A stretch of DNA of 64,000 nucleotides from Serratia symbiotica. GTDB taxonomy: Bacteria; Pseudomonadota; Gammaproteobacteria; Enterobacterales; Enterobacteriaceae. How positions within the stretch are numbered: position 1 is the stretch's first letter; every line of letters begins with the position of its first letter. Shown here in pieces: positions 46,008 through 53,863 of this stretch. The DNA lies in contig NZ_CP050855.1 in assembly GCF_000821185.2 (NCBI RefSeq), forward strand, positions 868,001-932,000, read 5' to 3'. Below the pieces are notes generated by a model that saw only the letters and a program-made list of their open reading frames with translations, ran no database searches and was not told the DNA's origin. The position numbers and the translations under genes were made by a program.

Positions 46008-47561
46008 TTAACTGCTGTAGATGCCGTTCTTACCTTGTCTCTTTGCTTGATATAGTGCGTGATCTGCCAGATCGATAAAGCTAATTGGCGTATCGTTATA
46101 CCTATGCGGCACTTTGGCATAGATGCCGATGCTTATGGTGACAATGCCGTGCGGATTGCCCTGATGCGGGATCTTTAGTTTGCGTACCGCGTCGATGATA
46201 CGTTCGGCAAAAAACAGCGCGCCCTGAGCATCGGTATCTGGCAGGATAATGCCCATCTCTTCACCACCATAACGCGCCATGATGTCGTTGCTGCGGCGGG
46301 CTAACCCTTTCAGCGTCTGCCCAATTTGTTGCAGGCACTGGTCGCCAGCGACATGGCCATAGATATCGTTGTATTGTTTGAAATAGTCCATATCTAGCAT
46401 CAACAATGCTACGCTACGGTAATTGCGTGCAGCCCGCGTCAGCTCATTTTTCAGCGCAATATCGAATTGTCGGCGGTTTGCCAGGCCGGTAAGGCTATCT
46501 ATCAGCGCCAGTTCCTCCAGCATCTGGTTAATGGTGGTCAACTGGTCGCGGGTACGCATTAGCTCGGCTTCAGTTTGCACACTGTGTTTGATCTGCCGCA
46601 GCAATACCAGCCCCATCACCAGCAGAATGACCAGCAGTGAGAAACCGCCCATGGCAAACATGTAGGCATCGTTGCGCCAGTCAGCTAGCACGTCCCGTTT
46701 TGACAACCCGGCGGTGATCACCAGCGGATAGCGCTTTACCCGTGAATAGCCGTAAATTCGTTCCACCTTGTCATACGGCGAGGAGATGGTGGCGTTCCCA
46801 AATTCTGAGTGCGGCAGAATTTCGCGGAACAATATGGTCTGAGAAATATTTTTGCCAATTGAGGTCAGAGCGTAGGGGCGTCGGTAAAGAATGGTGCCGT
46901 CCGCCATCAGCAGGTTCATTGAGGCGTCAGTGTTAAGTGCAAAGCTGTCGTAAAACTGGTGGAAATAATCAAGGTACAGTGCCGCCATTATTACGCCAGC
47001 GAAGCTACCGTCTGGATTATTGAAGCGGCGCGAAATCGGAATGATCAAATCGCCAGTGGAGCGGCTGCGGATCACTTTGCTAATGTATAGGGTGTTTGCA
47101 TCGTAGTTCTGATGATATTTAAAATACTCGCGATCAGCATTATTGGCATTTTTGAGGACATTGTCTGATGACGTGATTAGCCAGTGGCCTTGCGAGTCAA
47201 AGATAAATATCCCTTGCAACTGCGGGAGTTCGTCGACCTGAGTCTGCATGACTCGCTGGAGCCGCAGCAGTTGTTGATGACTCTGCCCGTCGGTTTGGAG
47301 GCGTTCGGCTAGGTCGAGCAAGTTGTCGTCGATCTGCATAAAGGTGTCGTCAGCATGCTGAGCCAGCGAGCGAGCGAGGTTGGCTGATTCATGTTCGGCG
47401 TTGCTCAGATTGCGTTGACGGGCGTTCCAGATTTGCCAGCCATTAAACAGAATCAACGTGGCGGCAACGATGATAATAAACACACCAGCTTGAAATAATA
47501 ACGGGGAGCTTTTAACGTTGAGCGGCTGCTCGGCATTTTGTGTCGGTTGCTGTTGAGTCAT
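46008..47561 (-). CDS. membrane diguanylate cyclase, dCache sensor plus GGDEF
   Basis: A 517-residue protein: cytoplasmic start, membrane helix (LLFQAGVFIIIVAATLILFNGW, about 22-43), a periplasmic dCache-type domain (about 45-295), a second helix (AYMFAMGGFSLLVILLVMGLVLL, about 302-325), then a GGDEF domain (about 355-515; IDSLTGLANRRQFDIAL). The active-site loop reads RYGGEEMG, that is GGEEM instead of GGEEF, with an RSND inhibitory site five residues ahead. It would make cyclic di-GMP in response to a periplasmic ligand, influencing biofilm and motility. It is a single gene. The effect of the F-to-M change is unknown, though the catalytic Glu residues remain. Confidence 0.9.
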   Translation of the reverse strand: MTQQQPTQNAEQPLNVKSSPLLFQAGVFIIIVAATLILFNGWQIWNARQRNLSNAEHESANLARSLAQHADDTFMQIDDNLLDLAERLQTDGQSHQQLLRLQRVMQTQVDELPQLQGIFIFDSQGHWLITSSDNVLKNANNADREYFKYHQNYDANTLYISKVIRSRSTGDLIIPISRRFNNPDGSFAGVIMAALYLDYFHQFYDSFALNTDASMNLLMADGTILYRRPYALTSIGKNISQTILFREILPHSEFGNATISSPYDKVERIYGYSRVKRYPLVITAGLSKRDVLADWRNDAYMFAMGGFSLLVILLVMGLVLLRQIKHSVQTEAELMRTRDQLTTINQMLEELALIDSLTGLANRRQFDIALKNELTRAARNYRSVALLMLDMDYFKQYNDIYGHVAGDQCLQQIGQTLKGLARRSNDIMARYGGEEMGIILPDTDAQGALFFAERIIDAVRKLKIPHQGNPHGIVTISIGIYAKVPHRYNDTPISFIDLADHALYQAKRQGKNGIYSS

Positions 47562-48058
47562 GTCACCCTTGTTGTTATGTAATTAATCTTCGAACCAAGT
47601 TAAGAGCAATCTTCCCTCTTAGTCATTAATACCGCTGCTCACTCCCCTCACAATGGAAAAAGGTGTGGTGAATGTAGAATACGAACCAAAATCGGGGTGC
47701 CCTATGCTGGATTGCGAGACGCATTAAATGTCAGATTAGAGCACTCAAAAGGGTGGCGTATTAAACATCCTGTGTTTTTCCAAGAATCGTTTAACTATAG
47801 TCTATGGAAACGGGCAGGTTGCTGATTTTTTTACTATAGTATTAGGGTGATGATTTTCAGGTAATGTTAATTAAGATCTTAAAATTTCAGTGAGCAATGA
47901 TGTTGAGCAAATGACCTTGGGTGGTGGTTGTCGGTACCCAGGTGGTACTTTTTTCAACAGAAAGATCAGCGGTTAGGCTACCCTTGCGCAATTTGGCCGC
48001 CGTGGTGTTTTTTTCGTCAAATTAACTTGGCCGTCGCACGGCCTGAAAGGGGATGACT
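47562..48058. other. intergenic region before yidB, no gene seen
   Basis: 497 bp between divergent genes. It holds the presumed promoters of the cyclase gene and of yidB. I saw no structured RNA or open frame. Confidence 0.4.
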
Positions 48059-48445
48059 ATGGGTCTGTTAAATAGCGTATTGGGTAACATTCTGGGGGGT
48101 GCCAGCAGCAAGGGCATCGATTATGCCGCCATTATGCAATGGGTTGAGCAACAGGGTGGCCTACAGGCGATTTTGGACAAATTCCGTCACGGGCAATTCG
48201 GTGATGTAGTGGGGTCATGGCTCAGCAACGGCAAAAACCAGCAGATTTCCGGCGACCATGTGCAGCAAGTGCTGGGCAGCGACGCTATCAATCAATTGGC
48301 CGAAAAACTGGGGGTCGATCCGGCTCAGGCATGCAGCACCATCGCAAAGTTTCTGCCTACGGTGGCTAACGCCGCATCACCCAACGGTGAAGTGCAGCAG
48401 GATGGTAACATACTGGGGGATATGGTCAGCAAGTTATTCAAGTAA
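48059..48445 (+). CDS. yidB: YidB-family (DUF937) protein
   Basis: A 128-residue soluble protein: MGLLNSVLGNILGGASSKGI, then QGGLQAILDKFRHGQFGDVV, VVGSWLSNGKNQQISGDHVQ and QLAEKLGVDPAQACSTIAKFLP, all typical of the YidB family. The start at ATG 48059 is preferred because the AAAGGGG ribosome site is then 6-7 bases away; an in-frame ATG at 48053 is too close. The function is unknown; recent literature suggests links to cell-envelope and virulence traits in some species, which I cannot verify. Confidence 0.88.
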   Translation: MGLLNSVLGNILGGASSKGIDYAAIMQWVEQQGGLQAILDKFRHGQFGDVVGSWLSNGKNQQISGDHVQQVLGSDAINQLAEKLGVDPAQACSTIAKFLPTVANAASPNGEVQQDGNILGDMVSKLFK

Positions 48446-48905
48446 AAGTTAAATTGTGTTCCACCCCTTACACCTTGATTACCTGCTTTTGAGGTCACAA
48501 TACTACCGTGTTTAGTGACGGAATCCTAGGTTGTGTCCCGTAATTGATCGCCAGCGGCTCATATGCTATTGCGGGACATAAGCCTAACTCCCTTTCCCCG
48601 TTGCGCTGGCAGAGGGGGATGATGAAAAGGCAACCGACAGGGCACAAATCCTGCGCGTTTTGTGTCCCTTTGCAGCGTACTATGATAAAAAGAGTTGCTA
48701 TTAAAGCCCGGTCATGAGTTAATAAACCCGGCCTGTGGTACAGACCTATTTATGCACGACATTTTGAGTAAAGTAGTTCAAATTTAAAGCGTTATCCTCT
48801 AGATAGCTCTTATCTGACGAATTTCCTTTCTAGTGCCTCCATAAGTAACTGATGCCGGCTATAACATGCCCATGGTGGCTACATTTATTATCGAAGGAAA
48901 TTAGC
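48446..48905. other. long 5' region of the cold-shock gene
   Basis: 460 bp with no gene. Cold-shock genes commonly have long 5' untranslated leaders that refold at low temperature, and the AT-rich stretch from about 48760 to 48900 could be one. Confidence 0.4.
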
Positions 48906-49118
48906 ATGTCTAACATGATCAAAGGTCAAGTGAAGTGGTTCAACGAGTCTAAAGGTTTTGGTTTTATCACTCCAGCAGACGGCAGCAAAGATGTATTCGT
49001 ACACTTTTCTGCAATTCAGGATCAAGGCTTCAAGACCCTAGCAGAAGGCCAAAACGTACAGTTCTCTATTGAGAACGGTGCGAAAGGCCCATCAGCGGCT
49101 AACGTTACCGCTATCTAA
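48906..49118 (+). CDS. cspE: CspC/CspE-like cold-shock RNA-binding protein
   Basis: A 70-residue single cold-shock domain. It has RNP1 (KGFGFI), RNP2 (VFVHF) and the start [20 protein letters not shown], closest in memory to the CspE/CspC group. A good ribosome site (GAAGGAAA) precedes ATG 48906. Such proteins melt RNA structure and act as antiterminators; CspE and CspC are also made at normal temperature. A weak hairpin (CCATC...GATGG with T-run) follows near 49141-49160. Confidence 0.9.
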   Translation: MSNMIKGQVKWFNESKGFGFITPADGSKDVFVHFSAIQDQGFKTLAEGQNVQFSIENGAKGPSAANVTAI

Positions 49119-49956
49119 TCAGCCCTACTGATTAAAAAGCCATCTAGGCATTGATGGTTTCTCCAACTAAATCAATGCCAACAAACTAGAATGCTATCTC
49201 AGCTTGTGGGTGGTCAAGTACAGCATTTTGTTTCGTTTACTTTAAAATTAGTGGGGAGTGTCGCTAGACATTCTCCGCTAACTTCAGACATGAGATAACC
49301 TGCCCCAATTCTAGGCTCTTAGCCTGATACCCCAGAGATTTCCGTTACCCATTCAATGATTACTCTGTTTGTTAAAAACATTGCCTTAGAAATTGACCTG
49401 GTTAATATTACTGCGTGATTAATGGGTTTTCTGAACAACTCACACCTTTGATGAAATATCTGTTTGGCGAGCAGGATGGATTACCGCTACGACCAGTGAA
49501 AATGCCAGCCGTAATCAGCTCTGCGCCAAACTGCGAGGGGTCAGCAGTGCGTGAGTGATTGCTCAAATTCCCTGGTTATCCGTTGACTAACGTCGTGCTG
49601 TGCGGGTGGGAAAGGGCGATATGGCTCAAAAGTTTGTTCATCGGGAACTATTATTACATGAGGAAGAGTATCTAGTGACCCATCTCGGTTTAATCCATAT
49701 TTAATAAATTGACCTTTACATCACAACTCCTCGTCACTATACTCAGCTAAAATTTCAGTGGAGGAACACAATTGGACAGTTTTAGTTGTAACGAAATAGA
49801 TATACACAAGGCAAGCTGACCAATCCTTTTCTGATTTGTTGCTTGCCGAAATCGGTGGGCAGCACCTCTCTCTTTTTATTCCGAGCTGTGCATACCCAAA
49901 TATCTCTACGTTATCTGATCCCTAATAGTTTCAGGAAAATTGAGTTGGACGTTGTT
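49119..49956. other. long gene-free region upstream of mgtC
   Basis: No gene recognised. Short frames around 49440-49720 are not protein-like. The end of the region probably contains the mgtC promoter; I did not find a clear PhoP box. Confidence 0.4.
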
Positions 49957-50013
49957 ATGGTAATTTGCAGCCACAGCCTTTTCCCTCCAGGCACTAACAT
50001 GCTTATTCGCTGA
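49957..50013 (+). CDS. candidate mgtC leader peptide with Pro-Pro codons
   Basis: ATG 49957 to TGA 50011-50013 encodes MVICSHSLFPPGTNMLIR. The stop codon lies inside the left arm of the terminator-like hairpin at 50008-50026. In Salmonella, mgtA and mgtC leaders contain short proline-codon ORFs whose translation controls transcription into the Mg-transport genes, so a similar role is inferred. The ribosome site is weak. Confidence 0.4.
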   Translation: MVICSHSLFPPGTNMLIR

Positions 50014-50035
50014 TTTAATTTCAGCGCGATTTTTT
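50008..50035 (+). promoter_or_regulatory. attenuator-like terminator in the mgtC leader
   Basis: The stem CGCTGA (50008-50013), loop TTTAATT and stem TCAGCG (50021-50026) are followed by CGATTTTTT. It is an intrinsic terminator shape 54 bp upstream of the mgtC start, where it could stop transcription before mgtC. Confidence 0.6.
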
Positions 50036-50088
50036 GTGTGCTAAACAGCACATGATTTTATCTCTTATAGTTAATTAAGGGGAAAGTC

Positions 50089-50787
50089 ATGGCTATGACT
50101 CCTTTTATTTTAAATTTATTACTGGCGATGTGCCTGGGTGCGGTTATTGGTGCTGAACGGCAATGGCGTCAGCGTATGGCTGGCCTGCGTACTAATGCCT
50201 TGGTGGCGACCGGGGCGGCGTTATTCATTCTCAGTTCCATGACTACCGATCCTTCCAGCCCCGGGCGGGTGGCCGCCCAGATTGTCTCAGGCATCGGCTT
50301 CCTTGGCGCTGGGGTGATTATGCGTGAAGGGCTGAATATTCGTGGCTTGAATACAGCTGCAACGCTATGGTGTTCTGCGGCTATTGGTGTGCTGTGCGGC
50401 TTGGGGCAGTACTGGGATGCACTAATCGCGACGCTGGTGATCCTGTGCGCCAATATTCTGTTGCGCGAGGCAGCACAGCGCATCAACTTGCAGCCGCAGC
50501 AGCAGGCGACCGATTTGGAACTGTGTTACCGCATTCAGGTTACCTGCGGCGAGCAGGATGAAATACTGGTGCGTACCCTGATATTGCAGGCATTGAACGG
50601 TGTGGCACTGCGGTTGCAATCCTTGCGTAGTGCGGATATCGAAAGCCCCGGTCAATTGGAAGTCTGTGCAGAAATAAATGCCATACCGACCGCGCAAAAA
50701 GAAATTGAAGGCATTGTTTGTCGCATCAGCCTGGAAAAAAGTGTGAGCGCCGTACGTTGGCGGATTACATCTGAATTACCGGTCTGA
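50089..50787 (+). CDS. mgtC: MgtC, Mg2+-limitation/virulence inner membrane protein
   Basis: A 232-residue protein. The N-terminal half has five membrane helices with the family motifs LGAVIGAERQWRQRMAGLRTN and GIGFLGAGVIMREG...IRGLNTAATLW. The C-terminal half is the soluble ACT-like domain that separates true MgtC from other family members. In Salmonella it inhibits the F1Fo ATP synthase and supports growth in low Mg2+ and within macrophages. A good ribosome site (AAGGGGAAAG) is present. It is followed by mgtB, as in Salmonella and Yersinia. Confidence 0.93.
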   Translation: MAMTPFILNLLLAMCLGAVIGAERQWRQRMAGLRTNALVATGAALFILSSMTTDPSSPGRVAAQIVSGIGFLGAGVIMREGLNIRGLNTAATLWCSAAIGVLCGLGQYWDALIATLVILCANILLREAAQRINLQPQQQATDLELCYRIQVTCGEQDEILVRTLILQALNGVALRLQSLRSADIESPGQLEVCAEINAIPTAQKEIEGIVCRISLEKSVSAVRWRITSELPV

Positions 50788-50851
50788 TTAATTATCTAAA
50801 TTTTTATTAATATAATTATATATTTTATTAACTTCAAGTTAAGGAGGCATT

Positions 50852-50899
50852 ATGGATGATGGCCCCAGAAAGCATGATTTCTGCATGGTAGATATTTAG
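50852..50899 (+). CDS. possible 15-residue peptide between mgtC and mgtB
   Basis: A near-perfect Shine-Dalgarno AAGGAGG (50841-50847) is followed at the right distance by ATG 50852 and the short frame MDDGPRKHDFCMVDI, ending at TAG 50897-50899. Such a strong site in front of a tiny frame suggests a translated leader or micropeptide for mgtB control. It is not similar to MgtR as I recall it. Confidence 0.4.
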   Translation: MDDGPRKHDFCMVDI

Positions 50900-50990
50900 C
50901 TACGCTAATTAAATAATTCCATTCCGCACATACTTACCTGTTGATCGGGCAAACATCCCTGTGTGCAGAATCAAATAAGAGAATTGAGTT

Positions 50991-53690
50991 ATGACTCAAA
51001 TTAATCAAAAAGTACACCGCCGTGATAAGAGCACTGATCCTTACGCTATCGCGGAAGAGGCGAAAAACAGCATCGCCCAGACGCTGGCTAATTTAAAATG
51101 TAACCGCAATGGTTTAACTCAGGATGATGCTGAGGAACGGTTGCAACAATGCGGTGCCAATCAGGTTGCCCATGATAAGGCACCGCATGCGCTGATCCAG
51201 CTCTTCAACGCGTTTAACAACCCATTTATTTTCGTACTGATGACGTTGGCGGCGATCAGTTTCTTTACCGACTATTGGCTGCCAGCTCAGCACGGTGAAG
51301 AAACTGAACTTACCGGGGTCATCATTATCTTGATTATGGTGTCGCTAAGTGGCTTGTTGCGTTTTTGGCAGGAGTACCGCACCAACAAGGCGGCAGAAGC
51401 ATTAAAATCCATGGTGCGTACTACCGCAACGGTGCTCCGCCGCCGCAGCTTTAATGCACATCCATTGTTGCTGGAAGTGCCTATCAGTGAACTGGTTCCC
51501 GGAGATATTATTCAGTTCTCTGCCGGCGACATGGTGCCAGCCGATGTGCGCCTGCTCGCCTCACGCGATCTGTTTATCAGCCAGGCGATCCTGACTGGTG
51601 AGGCGATCCCCATAGAGAAATACGATGCGATGAGCTGCGTCGCTCAAAAGTCGAGTGAGGATGATGTTTCCAGCGAGAATGAACTGCTGGAACTGTCGAA
51701 TATCTGCTTGATGGGCACCAATGTTGCCAGCGGTACCGCCACGGCGGTGGTAGTGGCTACAGGTGGCCGCACCTATTTCGGTTCGCTGGCCAAATCGATC
51801 GTCGGCACACGGGCGCAAACAGCATTCGATCGCGGGGTGAACAGCGTCAGTTGGCTATTGATCCGCTTTATGTTGGTCATGGTGCCAGTAGTGCTGTTGA
51901 TCAACGGTTTCACCAAAGGTGACTGGAGCGAGGCGGCGCTGTTTGCTCTTGCCGTTGCCGTTGGCCTGACGCCGGAAATGTTGCCAATGATCGTCAGCTC
52001 CAACCTGGCGAAGGGCGCGATTGCCATGTCGCGGCGTAAAGTGGTGGTCAAGCGGCTGAACGCCATTCAGAATTTCGGTGCCATGGACGTGCTCTGTACC
52101 GATAAAACCGGCACTTTGACCCAGGATCGCATCATTCTCGAACATCATATTAACATCAGCGGTGTCACGGATAATGAGGTGCTGTATTTGGCTTGGCTTA
52201 ACAGCTTCCATCAGAGCGGCATGAAGAACCTGATGGATCAAGCGGTGATCCGCTTCGGGCGTGGCAAACCCGGTATTGAGACGCTGGGGCGTTACAGCAA
52301 GATAGACGAACTACCGTTCGATTTTGTGCGCCGCCGTTTGTCAATTGTAGTAGCGGATGAAAACCGCCAGCAGTGGCTGATTTGTAAGGGGGCGGTCGAA
52401 GAGATGCTGGGAATCGCCACCTATGTGCGGGAAGGGCAACAAACACTGGTGCTGGATGATGCGCGACGTGCGGCGCTGCTGGCGCTGGCGCGTCAGTATA
52501 ATGAGGATGGGTTCCGCGTGTTGCTGTTGGCTAGCAGGAAACTGAGCGATCAGCAACAGGTTGCGCCGCTGAGCGTGGCTGACGAGCGCGATATGGTGAT
52601 CCAGGGGCTGTTGACCTTCCTCGACCCGCCGAAAGAGAGTGCGCAGCAGGCGATCGCCGCGCTGCAAGAAAACGGCGTAACGGTGAAAGTGCTGACTGGT
52701 GACAACCCGGTTATTACCTGCAAAATTTGCCGTGATGTTGGGCTGGAACCGGGTGAACCGCTTTCCGGCCTACAAATTGAGCGGATGGGCGATGAAGAGT
52801 TGGCGAGTGAAGTGGAGCAGCGCACGGTATTTACCAAGCTGACGCCACTACAAAAATCGCGGGTGCTGAAAATGTTGCAGGCCAATGGTCATACTGTTGG
52901 GTTCCTTGGTGATGGCATCAATGATGCGCCAGCGCTGCGTGATGCCGATGTTGGCATTTCGGTGGACACCGGCACCGACATCGCCAAGGAGTCGGCGGAT
53001 ATCATTTTGCTGGAAAAGAACCTGATGGTGTTGGAAGAAGGGGTGATCAAAGGGCGTGAGACCTTCGGTAATATCATCAAATATCTGAACATGACTGCCA
53101 GCTCCAACTTCGGCAACGTGTTCTCGGTGCTGGTAGCCAGTGCATTCATTCCGTTTCTGCCGATGATGGCGATCCATCTGTTGATCCAAAACTTGATGTA
53201 CGATTTTTCCCAGCTTTCGCTGCCCTGGGACAAAATGGATAAGGAGTTCCTGCGTAAGCCGCGCAAGTGGGATTCGAAGAACATTGGCCGCTTTATGCTG
53301 TGGATCGGCCCTACATCTTCGATCTTCGATATTACTACCTACGCGTTAATGTGGTATGTCTTCGCCGCCAACAGCGCGGAGCACCAAGCGCTGTTCCAGT
53401 CTGGTTGGTTTATTGAAGGGTTGCTGTCGCAAACGTTGGTGGTGCATATGCTGCGCACCCAGAAGATCCCATTCATCCAAAGCACGGCGGCATTGCCGGT
53501 GTTGTTGACCACCGGGCTGGTGATGGCGCTGGGCATCTACATTCCGTTCTCACCACTCGGTGCTTTGGTTGGGCTACAGCCGCTACCATGGGAATATTTC
53601 CCATGGCTGGTTGCCACGTTGATTAGCTACTGCGCGGTGGCGCAGATGATGAAGCGCTTCTATATCCGCCGCTTCGGCGAGTGGTTGTAA
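50991..53690 (+). CDS. mgtB: MgtB, Mg2+-importing P-type ATPase (P3B)
   Basis: An 899-residue P-type ATPase. The phosphorylated Asp is in DVLCTDKTGTLTQD (about residue 370), the actuator loop ILTGEAIPIEK has the TGE triad, the nucleotide domain has KGAVEEM, and the hinge reads FLGDGINDAPALRDADVGIS. The N-terminus and the stretch NNPFIFVLMTLAAISFFTDYWLP match Salmonella MgtB better than MgtA. It imports Mg2+ under low Mg2+ and is expected to be controlled by PhoPQ together with mgtC. Intact. Confidence 0.95.
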   Translation: MTQINQKVHRRDKSTDPYAIAEEAKNSIAQTLANLKCNRNGLTQDDAEERLQQCGANQVAHDKAPHALIQLFNAFNNPFIFVLMTLAAISFFTDYWLPAQHGEETELTGVIIILIMVSLSGLLRFWQEYRTNKAAEALKSMVRTTATVLRRRSFNAHPLLLEVPISELVPGDIIQFSAGDMVPADVRLLASRDLFISQAILTGEAIPIEKYDAMSCVAQKSSEDDVSSENELLELSNICLMGTNVASGTATAVVVATGGRTYFGSLAKSIVGTRAQTAFDRGVNSVSWLLIRFMLVMVPVVLLINGFTKGDWSEAALFALAVAVGLTPEMLPMIVSSNLAKGAIAMSRRKVVVKRLNAIQNFGAMDVLCTDKTGTLTQDRIILEHHINISGVTDNEVLYLAWLNSFHQSGMKNLMDQAVIRFGRGKPGIETLGRYSKIDELPFDFVRRRLSIVVADENRQQWLICKGAVEEMLGIATYVREGQQTLVLDDARRAALLALARQYNEDGFRVLLLASRKLSDQQQVAPLSVADERDMVIQGLLTFLDPPKESAQQAIAALQENGVTVKVLTGDNPVITCKICRDVGLEPGEPLSGLQIERMGDEELASEVEQRTVFTKLTPLQKSRVLKMLQANGHTVGFLGDGINDAPALRDADVGISVDTGTDIAKESADIILLEKNLMVLEEGVIKGRETFGNIIKYLNMTASSNFGNVFSVLVASAFIPFLPMMAIHLLIQNLMYDFSQLSLPWDKMDKEFLRKPRKWDSKNIGRFMLWIGPTSSIFDITTYALMWYVFAANSAEHQALFQSGWFIEGLLSQTLVVHMLRTQKIPFIQSTAALPVLLTTGLVMALGIYIPFSPLGALVGLQPLPWEYFPWLVATLISYCAVAQMMKRFYIRRFGEWL

Positions 53691-53699
53691 CCACATAGC

Positions 53700-53735
53700 T
53701 GCTGCCGGGTGCTGCTATGCCCGGTGGCTATAATA
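53700..53735 (+). terminator. probable terminator of mgtB
   Basis: An imperfect stem TGCCGGG...CCCGGTG with flanking TAGC/GCTA lies about 15-45 bp past the mgtB stop and is followed by ATAATAGCTTTT. Confidence 0.45.
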
Positions 53736-53863
53736 GCTTTTGACCCGCAGGCTACAACCTGCCATCAGCCCAGTGAGATTATTGTTCTTACCATCAACCT
53801 ATGGCGGTTCTCTTTCAGTGCCGCTAGAGAACTTTGGTGAGAGCCGCAATGCTGCAAGTAAAA

